NCBI GenBank assembly: GCA_016795065.1
Contig: JAEUIU010000042.1
Location: 1-44,654 of the forward strand
Length of the DNA: 44,654 bases
Origin: Phycisphaerae bacterium
GTDB lineage: Bacteria; Planctomycetota; Phycisphaerae; Phycisphaerales; SM1A02
Direction: 5' to 3'
The notes below the pieces were generated by a model. It was given only the letters and a program-made list of their open reading frames with translations. It was not told the DNA's origin and searched no databases. Made by a program: the position numbers and the translations under genes. Shown here piece by piece: positions 19,101 through 26,839 of this stretch (positions within the stretch are counted from its first letter, which is position 1; the number at the start of each line of letters is the position of its first letter).

Positions 19101-22100
19101 GCCATGATGGTGGGCATCGCCCCCTTCGCCTCGCCACGTCGGTCGGCGAGGAACTGCTTGAGCGTCGTCGCCAGCTCCGCCGCGCTCGCGTACTCGACCG
19201 CGATCACCTTGGTCGTCTGCGATGGGCCGGACATCGACTGTTCGAGACCGGAGATCAGCGACGCGATTTGCTTCTGCGACTCCTCGCTGGCGCTGACCAC
19301 CAGCGTGCGGGCCGTCGTCACCGGCACAATGCGGATCCGCGCCGCACCCTCATCGCCGCCGAAGCGGGCGTCGCGGATGCCGAGGGCGTCCTTGAGAAGC
19401 CCAGCGATCGCATCGAGCTCGCCGATGCGCACCGGGTAGGCCCGCACCACCGTGCGCTGACCCTGCTTTTCGGGCTTGTCGAGTTCGGCGACGAGCTGAT
19501 CGACCAGGGCGAAGGAGTCGCCTCGCCCGGTCGCGATCAGCGAGTTCATGCGCGACTCGGCCCGCACCGCGACCGCCGCGTTCTGTCCGCGCGTTCCCCA
19601 TTGGGTCGCCCCGCGCATCGACTCGGTCCAGGTGAGCTGGCCGATGAGCGACTGCACGGTGCCGGCGATCTCGTCGGCCCTGGCGTGCTCGAGCGGATAG
19701 ATGCGGAACTCAAGCGATTGGGCCGCCTTCGCGGTGTCGAACTGCGTGACGAGCTGACGGATCTCCTCGAAGTCCTCGTCGCTGGCGGCGACCAGAAGCG
19801 TTGCGGCCCGCGAGTCGCCGACGATTGACATGCGCCGTGAGCCGTCGCGGCGCTGGCGGTTGCCGGTCGCGATCTTGGCCCGGTCGTCGTAGAAGCGCTG
19901 GATCGCCTGGGCGACCGCGCCGGCATCGGCCCGCTCAAGCACGATCGAGCGCACCTTGAACTCGCTGGTGGCGGTACGGTCGATCTCCTTGAGGACGGTG
20001 CGGATCTCGGCCAGCGTCGCGTCGTCGGCTCGCACCAGGAGCGTGCCTGAGCCCTCGTCGGGCAGGATCAGCGTCGACTCGCGTCGGGCCTGATCGTCAC
20101 CGATCACCGTCTTGTTCAGCAGCTCGGCGGCCGTCTTGGGTTCGGCAGCGGCGAGATCGATGATCTGGAGCGGACGCCGGTCGCGCTCGCTCGGTTGGTC
20201 GAGCCGATTCACGAGCGATTCGACTTCGCGCAGCGTTTCCGCGGGCGCCGTCACGACGAGCGTGTTGGTGCGGCTCTCGACGCCGAACTCGGCACCGTTC
20301 GCCTGTCCGCCCATGCCGCGGGCCCGGGCAGTGAAGACCCCGCCAAGGGTCGTCTGAAGTTCCTGGGCCTTGGCGTGCCGGAGCTGGAAAAGACGCACTG
20401 CTGTTGATTGCGTTGCCGGTGCCTGATCCGCGAGCTCGATGAAGCGGTCGAGGAAACCTAACGCTTCGCTCGGCGCGATCACGAGCATCGCATTGCCCGC
20501 CGCGTCCGGAATTGCCCGCACCTGGGCTGGATCAAAACTCGCCTCGAGCGGCTTGCCGTCCGGGTCAAGCGTGATCGAGAGCTCCTTGAGGCGGCTGTCG
20601 CGTCCGCTGGGCTGTAACAGTTCGCGCAGCCCGCGCGACGCACGATCGGCGCTCACGTTCTGGAGTCGGTAGTTCTTCACCACCAGCCGGTCGGGCGTGG
20701 CGCTCCTGGCGAAGGTCGCGACGAGTTGGCCGATGACCTCGAAGTCCTGATCGGTCGCGGCGACGATGAGGGCCCGCGAGCCCGGGTCGCTGAGGATCGC
20801 CACACGCTTTGCGAGGTCGCCCGGCTTCCCCCCCGCTGGCGTCATCTTGGCGAGGGTCTGTTCGACGAGGCCGCGGATCCGCTCGAGGTCCATACCCTCG
20901 GGCAAGGTCACGGCGCGCACCGTGCTCGCCTCGGCCGGCAGCTCGCGCTGGGCCTGCTCGGCCAGAAGCCTCGCTCGCTCGATCGCCTTCGGGGAGCCGA
21001 GGATCACCAGCGAGTTGGTCTTCTCGTCGACGGCGATGGTGAGATCAGGATCCGTGGGCTCGTCGGCAGCCTTCTCGTCGGCGGCGAAGACAACGGCCGC
21101 GATGGCTGAGGCCCATGCTGGCGAGGCTCCGGCGGTTTCGCCGGGCTCGTTCACCGCAGAGGCGCGGAGATCGCGGAGGCCGGATGGAGTGAATGAGAAA
21201 GGAAGAAGACGCGGGCCGTCAGCCCCAAACACAACCTCTGCGTCAGGCTCTGCGACCTCAGCGCCTCTGCGGTGAATCTCGCCGCACGACGTCTTCTTCC
21301 CCTCCCCGCCGTACTTTTTCAGCAAGTCCTCCACCGGCACGACTTCGACGGCGCCGCCCTCGCGCTGCTCGAGGAGTCGCTCGAGAATGCGGGCAATCTC
21401 CGCCGCGTTCGCCCTGCTCGGGTCGATCGAGATGGTCCGCATCTGTCGGTTCGTCGAGACGCTGGCCCGGTCGAGCTTCCTCACAACCTCTTCGATCATC
21501 GCGTACTGGGCATCGGTCGCCCGCACGATGAGGGCGTTGCTTGACGCGTTGACGCGCAACGTCGGCGGAACTTCACTACCGCCGGCCTCGCGGAACACTG
21601 CGTCAAGACTGGTGGCGAGTTCGGTTGCGTCGGCGTTCTCGACGGTCAGCACGCGCACGCCGCGGGTCTGCTCCTGATCGGGCGCCTGGTCGAGCTGGCC
21701 AACCATCTGCTCGGCGACGTTGAGCCGCGAGGGCGACGCGCTGACGATCACGGCATTCAATCGCTGATCGGCAACTACCCGCACCGGCGGTTCGGTCGAG
21801 ACCGGCTGGGGACGGCCGCGCGGTCCGGGCTGCGGAGGAAGCGGGGCGAGAAGCTTCTCGACCAACGGTGCGATCTGCTCCGCCCGCGCGTTCTTGAGAT
21901 AGACCGTGCGCACCTGAATGGCATCCGAGCGGACACCCGAGTCGATCTTGGTCACGATCGTCTCGAATTCGCCGAGCTGCTCCGGTGTCGCGGTGATCAC
22001 CACCGCGTTGCTCGACGGCTCAGCGGTGACCGTCGGCTTCGGCTCGCCTGGACGCGCCTTCGCCCGTGCGTCGGCCGCGCTTTGGAGAGCGCGCACGACA

Positions 22101-25100
22101 TCGGTCGCCTCGGCATTCACCAGCGTCATCACCCGCGTGTCGGTGGTGAGTCCGCTCTCGCAGGCGACGTCAAGCCGGGAAACAAGCTCCTCGATCATCG
22201 GCAGGAGCTCGCGCGGGGCGGAGACCATCAGGCGATTCGTCGCCACATCGGCGACCACCCGCGGCTCACCGACCGACAGGCCGGCCTTGGCGGCCGCGGC
22301 CAGCCCCTTCGGCCAGCGCGAACGGTCGGCGATCATCGGGGTGATCGTGGATGCCAACACCGTCGCGTCGCTGTACTGGATCGGAATCAGCTTCACGTCC
22401 ATCTGCGGCGGCGCCGTCGCGTTGTCGTCGATCTGCTTGAGGACGGCGAGGGCCCGCTCGCTCTCGGCCTTCGTGCCGACGACGATCAGGGCGCCGCTCT
22501 GCGGCTCGGGCACGAGTTCCAGCGTCGCTCGCGTACCCGACGGCTTCGTCGCGTCGAGGATGCGCTTGGCCAACTCGGCGAGTCGCTCGGGGGCGACGTT
22601 GGTCGCCGTGAACGTGGAGAAGGACCGCTCCGCATCCGCGTCGGCGATATCCAACTGTTGGACTAACGTTTCGGCCAAGGCGACCACGCGCTGCGGACCG
22701 CTCACGATGAGGGAGTTGGTGCGGGCGTCGGCCTCGACCCGCACCTTCGGCGCCGCGTCGGCCTGACCGCGCGAACGGCGCAAACGCTCAAGGATGATGC
22801 GCGGATCGGTTTCCTGCTGGTCATTGAGCAGCCGCTCAACGGTCGGTGCGATCTTGGCCGCATCGGCATACTTGAGCGGGATCGTCTTGGCGTCGACCGC
22901 ATCGTTGGCGGGCCGCGCGTCCATCGGCTCGATGAGCTTCTCGACCTCATCAAGGTCGGGCGACAGACCCACCAGAAGAAGCGAGTTCGCCCCTCCGGCC
23001 GCGATGACCTTGACGGCCATTGCCGATCCGGTCGCCTTGCTGATGACCGACGGCAGGGCCTGGGAAAGGCTCGCGGCCACAGCGTTGGCGTCGGCGAAAG
23101 TCAGCGGACGAACGCGAACGATCGGATCGCCCGCGACCGAGCCGGCGTCAAGCTGCTTCACCAACTCGTCAGCCAGCACCGTCATCGAAAGTGGCGCCGA
23201 GATGATGAGCGAGTTCGATCGGGGATCGGCCGTCACTTCGAGCAGGCGATCGAGTTCGGTCGCGGCGTCGGGCACCTCCTGGCGCACGCGGCTGGCGAGA
23301 ATCTGCCGAAGCATGGGAGCCAGTGTCTCGGCCTTGGCCTTCTCGAGGCGGTAGGTGCGCATCGCCGTCGACGGCAGTTCCCCGCCGCCGACACCCTTCA
23401 TTACCTCATCGACCTTGGCGAAGATCTCCTTCGGACCGCTGACCACGAGTGTGCCGGAGATCGGCTCCGTGGTAACGGTGACCGGAGCCTTGCCGCCCGA
23501 GGCGCCGAGCTGGTTCGAGGTCGCGAGCTGGCGAAGCGTGCTGGCGACCGACTCAAGCCGGGCCTTGCCCACGCGGAAGGTGCGGATCTCGGTATCGACG
23601 GCAAGCTGCTGTCTGTCTAACTGTTCGACCAGCTTTTCGAAGCCGGCCATGCGCGCGATCGGCGCATCCACGATGAGGGCGTTGGTCTGCGGGTCGGCGC
23701 GAACGACGACCTCGCGCGGCTTCTGAAGCTCGGGGCGGGCCCGTCCGCGCGGATCGACCGGAACCGGCGGCGGCGGGTACATCTCGTCGATGACCTTGGC
23801 CAGCTCCGCGGCCTGGGCCACCTTGAGCGGGAAGATGCGAATCTCGCGGCCGTCTCCGTCGCGACGGTCGGCGCCGTTCAGTTCGTCAACGAGCTTCTCG
23901 ATCTCGGGCAGAACATCCGGGTGAGCCGCAACGAGCAGGGTGTTCGTCTGCGGGTCAGCATTCACCGTCACGGGCTTGGCGATCCGCTCCTCGGGCGAAC
24001 GCTTGGCGAAGTTCGCGGTGAGGGTCGTTGCGAGCGAGACTGCGTCCGCCGTGCGGAGTTGGAGGATGCGCAGCGCGGCGGCGCTCCCGCGCTCGACGTC
24101 CAGGCCCTTCAGGAGCGCTCCGATGATCTCGTGCTGGCGCGGCGCGGCGGCGATGAGAATCGCGTTGACCTGATCGACCGCCGTGAAGGTCGGCGGAGCG
24201 AGTCCGTCGGTCGCGAGCGCCGTCGGCACCATCGCCTCAAGCGACGCCTTGATCTCGGACGCCCTGACGAAGGAGAGCGGCGTGAGCCGGACGTCAGCCG
24301 TTGCGGCCGACGCGTCGAGCTTCTTGAGCATCTCTTCGACACGCGCGAAGGTCGTCGTGTCGCCGGCCACGATGAGCGAGCGGCTGGCGGGGTCAACGTT
24401 GATCGACACCGCAACCGGCGGACGGCCGTCGGTCGGAAGCGACGAGAGTGCGCCCTTCGCGGCGAGTTCCTGAAGCGTGCGCGAGACCGCCGAGGGATCG
24501 GCTCTCTCGATGCGATAGGCGCGGAGGTCGGGTTGGGTCGGCGACGGACCACGATCAAGCGCCGACGCGTAGGCCTCGATGATGGCCATCTGCGCAGCGT
24601 CACCCACGACCTGAAGCGAGTTCGTCGCGGGAACGACGTCGATCGTCGGCTGCGCGCCGGTTCGGGCCGGATCGGCGGCGAGTGCCCGAGTCACGAGAGC
24701 GCGAAGCGGCTCGACGATCTCCTCCGCCTTCGACTGGCGCAGTCCGACGAGCTTCGTGGTGCGCGGCGCGGGGACGAGCGTGCGGGCCTCACCGAGAGCG
24801 CGTTCGTAGAGAGCAACGCTGGCTCGCGGTCCGCTGATCGCCAGCGTGCCGGTCGTCGTGTCGTGTTCGACCAGCGGAAGCGGCGTGGTGCCGGCCGCCT
24901 CGCCTTGGGTCATGCGCTCAAATGCAAGCTTCGCCTTCTCGATCAGCCCCTTCGCGTCGAGTCCCGCGATCGGGATAGCCCGGAATTGCTGTTCAACGAC
25001 GTTCGGCCGATCGAGCGCGTTCACGAGCTGACGGATCGCGTCGGTGTCGTCTGGCAGCGCGTTGATGAGGAGGCTGCGGCCATCGGGGCCGGCGAGCAGC

Positions 25101-26422
25101 GTGATCGCCGTCGCCTGGCGCGGATTCAGAATGGCCTTGATCGATACGACCATCGCCTCCGGCGCCGAATTGGACAGCGGGAAAATGGTGATGGCCCGCT
25201 TGGCGTCGGGATCGGCTGGACCGCTGCCGTCGCCCTCGAGCTCGCGGAGAATCTGCACGCCCTCGTCGACCAGCGTCGGATCGCCTGCGATCGCGACACG
25301 GTTGGTGTCGTCGAAACCGACGATGACCGGCTTGCGTTCCTTCGCGACACTCGCGTAGAGCTGGTCGAGCTTGGCCTTCGCCGCCTCGGGCTTCTGCCGC
25401 TCGAGCGTGACGGTCTTGATCACGCGGCTCGGCTTGCCGGGGGCGCGGGGGACGCGGTTACCCTTGCCGTCGTCGGTCTCCTCGGCGGGCACGTCGAGCA
25501 TCGCGATCGTTGCCCTTACCTGATCAACCTTGGCTTTCGAACCGCGGGCGACGATCGCGTTGGTGCGATCATCGGCTGCGAGCACGAGGCCCGCGACGCG
25601 GTTCTCCTCGATCTTCGAGCGCTTTCCGTCGGCGGGATTGATGATGTACTCGACAACGCGCTCGCCCATCAGGGCGTTCAGCGACGCGATCATCTGCGTC
25701 GCCTTGGCGTATTGAAGCGGGATGAACTCGATGATGTTCTCGACGTCCTGCTGGTCGAGCTGGGCGATGATCGACTGGATGCGTCGCACCTGGGCGGCGG
25801 TCTCGACGACGATGATCGAGTTCTGCTGCTCAAGCGGCGTGACGCTGCCGTACGACGCGATCAGGTTCTTGATCTGCTCGGCGACCGGAACGGCCCGGGC
25901 ATTCATCAGCGGCAGAACGATGGTGACGATGGTGTCGTCGGTCACCGTCGCGGGCAGCTTGCCGACGAAGGTCGGGACGTTCTCCCGCTTCATGTCCTCG
26001 AGCTTCTGCAGGAAGAGGCGGTCGCCCTCGACGCGCAGCATCACGTTCTGCGTCTGGAGCAGGATGTTGAGGGTCTCGAGCGCCTGCGGCAGCGTGTATT
26101 CGCCGGGATAGATGTAGTCGACGGTACCGACAGGAACCGCAACCTCGCGCACCACCGGGTAGCCGGTCATCCGGCTGAACCAGTCGAGGATCTGGTCGTA
26201 GGTCTGTCCCTTGAAGTTGAAGCGGACCCGTACGTCGGAGCGCACGCCAACCGGACCGTCGGTACCCACCGCGGGCGTCGCGGGCGGCGCTGCGGGAGTC
26301 GCCTGAATGACGACCGGGGCGGCGCTTGCCGGTACCGCCGAAAGCGGAATGGAGAGAACACCTGCCGCGAGGGCGACCGAGCAACAGATTGGGCTCAGCC
26401 GGGCGGGCACGCATTCCATCAT
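13103..26422 (-). CDS. gspD: Giant GspD-like secretin with about 47 N1/NolW-type modules
   Basis: A 4439-aa secretin, about six times the length of ordinary GspD. I chose ATG 26422 (MMECVPARL): AAGGAG lies 6 nt upstream. A signal peptide ends near VPASA/APV (residue 34). An N0-like domain follows (about 65-140, FNFKGQTYDQILDWF to VEGDRLFLQKL). From about residue 155 to 4115 come about 47 diverged modules of 65-120 aa, each a strand-helix-linker-strand-helix unit with a signature such as VxADxRTNSLIVSA...IExLVxxLD. The C-terminal pore domain (about 4120-4400) is ordinary: VLIQVLLAEI, ELLSNPSVMVANN, VGDTVRLPSS, GVILQVTPSINPDG, VIGGLIQDRFER and KIPFLGDIPLIGPLFRN. The frame is intact, and an inverted repeat is inserted in frame near residue 1735. 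It should assemble in the outer membrane as the exit pore for the T2SS-like genes at 30646-38845. Function as a long periplasmic tube is inferred. Confidence 0.93.
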   Translation of the reverse strand: MMECVPARLSPICCSVALAAGVLSIPLSAVPASAAPVVIQATPAAPPATPAVGTDGPVGVRSDVRVRFNFKGQTYDQILDWFSRMTGYPVVREVAVPVGTVDYIYPGEYTLPQALETLNILLQTQNVMLRVEGDRLFLQKLEDMKRENVPTFVGKLPATVTDDTIVTIVLPLMNARAVPVAEQIKNLIASYGSVTPLEQQNSIIVVETAAQVRRIQSIIAQLDQQDVENIIEFIPLQYAKATQMIASLNALMGERVVEYIINPADGKRSKIEENRVAGLVLAADDRTNAIVARGSKAKVDQVRATIAMLDVPAEETDDGKGNRVPRAPGKPSRVIKTVTLERQKPEAAKAKLDQLYASVAKERKPVIVGFDDTNRVAIAGDPTLVDEGVQILRELEGDGSGPADPDAKRAITIFPLSNSAPEAMVVSIKAILNPRQATAITLLAGPDGRSLLINALPDDTDAIRQLVNALDRPNVVEQQFRAIPIAGLDAKGLIEKAKLAFERMTQGEAAGTTPLPLVEHDTTTGTLAISGPRASVALYERALGEARTLVPAPRTTKLVGLRQSKAEEIVEPLRALVTRALAADPARTGAQPTIDVVPATNSLQVVGDAAQMAIIEAYASALDRGPSPTQPDLRAYRIERADPSAVSRTLQELAAKGALSSLPTDGRPPVAVSINVDPASRSLIVAGDTTTFARVEEMLKKLDASAATADVRLTPLSFVRASEIKASLEAMVPTALATDGLAPPTFTAVDQVNAILIAAAPRQHEIIGALLKGLDVERGSAAALRILQLRTADAVSLATTLTANFAKRSPEERIAKPVTVNADPQTNTLLVAAHPDVLPEIEKLVDELNGADRRDGDGREIRIFPLKVAQAAELAKVIDEMYPPPPVPVDPRGRARPELQKPREVVVRADPQTNALIVDAPIARMAGFEKLVEQLDRQQLAVDTEIRTFRVGKARLESVASTLRQLATSNQLGASGGKAPVTVTTEPISGTLVVSGPKEIFAKVDEVMKGVGGGELPSTAMRTYRLEKAKAETLAPMLRQILASRVRQEVPDAATELDRLLEVTADPRSNSLIISAPLSMTVLADELVKQLDAGSVAGDPIVRVRPLTFADANAVAASLSQALPSVISKATGSAMAVKVIAAGGANSLLLVGLSPDLDEVEKLIEPMDARPANDAVDAKTIPLKYADAAKIAPTVERLLNDQQETDPRIILERLRRSRGQADAAPKVRVEADARTNSLIVSGPQRVVALAETLVQQLDIADADAERSFSTFTATNVAPERLAELAKRILDATKPSGTRATLELVPEPQSGALIVVGTKAESERALAVLKQIDDNATAPPQMDVKLIPIQYSDATVLASTITPMIADRSRWPKGLAAAAKAGLSVGEPRVVADVATNRLMVSAPRELLPMIEELVSRLDVACESGLTTDTRVMTLVNAEATDVVRALQSAADARAKARPGEPKPTVTAEPSSNAVVITATPEQLGEFETIVTKIDSGVRSDAIQVRTVYLKNARAEQIAPLVEKLLAPLPPQPGPRGRPQPVSTEPPVRVVADQRLNAVIVSASPSRLNVAEQMVGQLDQAPDQEQTRGVRVLTVENADATELATSLDAVFREAGGSEVPPTLRVNASSNALIVRATDAQYAMIEEVVRKLDRASVSTNRQMRTISIDPSRANAAEIARILERLLEQREGGAVEVVPVEDLLKKYGGEGKKTSCGEIHRRGAEVAEPDAEVVFGADGPRLLPFSFTPSGLRDLRASAVNEPGETAGASPAWASAIAAVVFAADEKAADEPTDPDLTIAVDEKTNSLVILGSPKAIERARLLAEQAQRELPAEASTVRAVTLPEGMDLERIRGLVEQTLAKMTPAGGKPGDLAKRVAILSDPGSRALIVAATDQDFEVIGQLVATFARSATPDRLVVKNYRLQNVSADRASRGLRELLQPSGRDSRLKELSITLDPDGKPLEASFDPAQVRAIPDAAGNAMLVIAPSEALGFLDRFIELADQAPATQSTAVRLFQLRHAKAQELQTTLGGVFTARARGMGGQANGAEFGVESRTNTLVVTAPAETLREVESLVNRLDQPSERDRRPLQIIDLAAAEPKTAAELLNKTVIGDDQARRESTLILPDEGSGTLLVRADDATLAEIRTVLKEIDRTATSEFKVRSIVLERADAGAVAQAIQRFYDDRAKIATGNRQRRDGSRRMSIVGDSRAATLLVAASDEDFEEIRQLVTQFDTAKAAQSLEFRIYPLEHARADEIAGTVQSLIGQLTWTESMRGATQWGTRGQNAAVAVRAESRMNSLIATGRGDSFALVDQLVAELDKPEKQGQRTVVRAYPVRIGELDAIAGLLKDALGIRDARFGGDEGAARIRIVPVTTARTLVVSASEESQKQIASLISGLEQSMSGPSQTTKVIAVEYASAAELATTLKQFLADRRGEAKGAMPTIMASSNALVVSATEDDLATIRDLLTKLDQPATAGDRAVEIVALERGQAVEISRMIGEQFGKRGGGATGVIVTPDARTNSLVINAPSAQLEQVKALVARLDEPTDAAETVIRTYSLKGAKADDIARILGQTLQLDAKGRTSGISLKPDESSEPVEVVARIAADRRSNSLVVTATLESFPVIESLIRKLEQVPAASPVEYRVLPLRHAIASDVASTLRRLVRDRGEANEQPPSIDSNRLENQLVIGATSDQFAIIENILRTIDVPASRPRITDFVTLKYAQAEKIQDALSYFYGRYASEADTPDKQNVRIVADPASNSLVISAVESEWAGIRELLAKLDSEEYDAGLQLRVIPLIHADSASVARAINEAFRGPAQDRANQERRQGRDGNQEPQPPTTLVRNEDWVSAAADPGTNALVVSASKVNLEKIEAIVKQIDIADFDRLPSPRLIPVRFGNPEQLAQAIDRIYAPPSGASRDVQKSRLRIVADVSSNALIVRAPDDEYQQILAIADALQQQATEQGLNVHLLPMKQASAGRVAQAIREAFNARAQQAKLPFSVQVDAGGNALVIASTGPLFEEVKTIVEQMDALAPGAGQAVFVIDLANIAPDAAAKVIQQIGLDKPAPEGTTSKVVLEPVKVSAVPGRAAIIVVANPGDRETILGLVRAIDSEPKVAESMVRIVPLRNAKATALAKVINDMLQPGEAPAGNSLAKALQEQIRRLSLRRDGASQPDLKLDLTQPVKVLADDRMNAVLVASTPENVAALEEIVKSFDQLPVTDAVVVSIYPLENIAAQQFARIVNELFTQGKKLGEIPGAKIQGIPEGTAGKALQSQIAVSTDERTNTVVVAGPEDAVALVDVLRQKLDTDVGMGWVEPKIIPLRFADATDLSKTLQSVLVEGSTKLPEATPMQKQIGRLRMARMNENGGEIVEGDVFVAMSSLVIRPEPQLNAIMVVGSRANVDIVHALIAQLDVEAASPAALVRVYPLQNASAARLATTVTNLFEAQRTAKTIRDEDRLRAISDERTNSLIVSTSPRSFVVFEELLKTLDQKLAPDIKEIRTFTLANASAARLAPMIQSLMDARLERLRKVQPETADLERATVVADGRTNALVVAAGADTFGVIESLAKDLDREETADSGLLQVINVHKANLDRVAAALNQIMERRYADLPNEVRRRIRPLVLTDPRTSSLLVSAGPDDLKAIEELVGKLEATPANPAVGMEVIALDSVRAEEMAPKLQTLMRERQQSLGTQAQPSDAVAITPDVSSNSLIVAASAENVAVIRNLVEVLSKAAKDSIGGESLEIVQLAKSRAADIVSMLDEMYVREENRRRGVSTVKAAAEPRLNAVLLSGSPPDIDTMRRMVAQLDGAKPNSVVEIKYLPLASANVIETVNLIQTVLSGASIGGGANSQQAIVLKYLRQIGGVEGSNPEGPIEMEVSAAVRQSISLTPDIRTNTIIARAPKESMELIERMVKDLDGSSAGSQSIRIFQLVNADAEQTANILTELFNLQRRGNLYVLKPREEIAGATPVDGQAAAGAGATPPAPTGAGSGQGNIGLFGTELTLVPDERQQLAITVDSRTNSLLVSATPNYLDLVEKVVKELDAQEANTRDTLVYRLKNAAAMDVARVLTEFVQKDQQKVLSTLASDQRPSAQKLLEQEVTIVGDEKSNSVLVNASPRYMEKVKSVIEELDIDPPQVLIQVLLAEITLDTADELGLQFTRFGLGDVDIAGGYGLTRTNFNSGAAQVPGLTGLAPALFGAAVVPNIAIGNGDFDLLLNALQSQNRVELLSNPSVMVANNTQGRIQVGDTVRLPSSVSFNSVGQQSAVTPEEVGVILQVTPSINPDGYVRMKIEPEISRISKDSTKISENFQSPIINRRRATTTVTVKDGQTVVIGGLIQDRFERIERKIPFLGDIPLIGPLFRNKTEAASKTELLIVLTPHVVTNPKAIENQSESALDKATLPPDIIEQIRRGELNGVRGTIDDTGRLVDPINSPPEDKPKSAPKGEGGS
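14055..25950 (-). repeat. Array of about 47 diverged secretin N1/NolW-type protein repeats
   Basis: Protein-level tandem modules inside the giant secretin, averaging about 84 aa. Each starts with a strand such as IRTFPLxxAxA, then an amphipathic helix, a variable and often charged linker, the signature strand (DxRTNSLIVSAP and variants) and a second helix ending in LVxQLD. I counted 47 by eye. Units are diverged and I saw no long near-identical DNA copies, so the expansion looks old. Linker lengths vary most (for example the units near 14500, 16400 and 20500). Boundaries are approximate. Confidence 0.85.
21150..21276. repeat. 127-bp imperfect inverted-repeat element inserted in frame in the secretin gene
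   Basis: The two ends are inverted copies: TTCACCGCAGAGGCGC at 21150-21165 and its exact complement at 21261-21276. Similarity continues inward (GGAGATCGCGGAGG against TGAGGTCGCAGAG). On the minus strand the element encodes the run IHRRGAEVAEPDAEVV and onward to AVNEP. Sequences of this TTCACCGCAGAGGCGCAGAGG type are, from memory, a widespread dispersed repeat in many bacterial and archaeal genomes, which gives proteins HRGHREH-like inserts. It interrupts the linker of one secretin module near residues 1716-1758 without breaking the frame. No clear target duplication was seen. Confidence 0.75.
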
Positions 26423-26839
26423 GCTCATCTCCTTGACGCGTTGGACGCCTGCGGCCCCCGCGCGAGGCGGGTGTCGGCAGTCGCTGGACCCCGAGTGCAC
26501 GTCATACCCCGAGAAGGGTCCGAACGTGGAAACTGATTGGCGAGGTCAGTGTAACGGTCGCGCGCAGCGAACCGGTCTGGCGTCAGGCGCTCCACACAAG
26601 CCCCGAACATGCAAGGCGATGTTGCCATCGCGCTTGCCGTCCTCCGCTGACGCGAGACGCGAGTTGTTCCGATCGGGCGCGTTGCGGATGCGGCGGTTCC
26701 GATCGCTCTCCCAGATCGGGAGCAAATCTGGGAGTGTGCCGGGGGTATGTGCCGGGGCAGATGCTCGGACTTTTGGGAGGCGAAGACCCTCACACGGCGG
26801 GCCCTTAGGGGAAGTCACCCCAGCGGTTGTTGGCTCGGG
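26423..26839. other. 417-bp intergenic region upstream of the giant secretin
   Basis: This gap lies between the end of the cysteine dioxygenase gene and the secretin start, both on the minus strand. I see no convincing gene here; short frames are present but lack family features. It must hold the promoter of the secretin unless that gene is read from upstream. The visible elements are the Shine-Dalgarno AAGGAG just before the secretin ATG, a -10-like TACACT on the minus strand near 26540 without a good -35, and the inverted repeat at 26708-26734. Confidence 0.6.
26708..26734. promoter_or_regulatory. 9-bp inverted repeat, possible operator or weak terminator
   Basis: CTCCCAGAT (26708-26716) and ATCTGGGAG (26726-26734) are perfect inverted copies around a 9-nt spacer. 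The site lies about 105 bp after the cysteine dioxygenase stop and about 290 bp before the secretin start. There is no T-tract, so it could be a regulator-binding dyad or a factor-independent pause hairpin. Confidence 0.4.

Noticed and set aside
14055..25950. Tandem DNA repeats or a CRISPR-like array in the repetitive 12-kb stretch
   Set aside because: The repetition is at protein level in one open frame. Units are diverged and vary in length, with no short identical repeats and spacers.
23921..26536. 871-codon open frame on the plus strand opposite the secretin gene
   Set aside because: It is antisense to strongly conserved secretin modules, is rich in Arg/Asp/Gly as expected from a mirrored GC-rich codon pattern, and shows no family motif.
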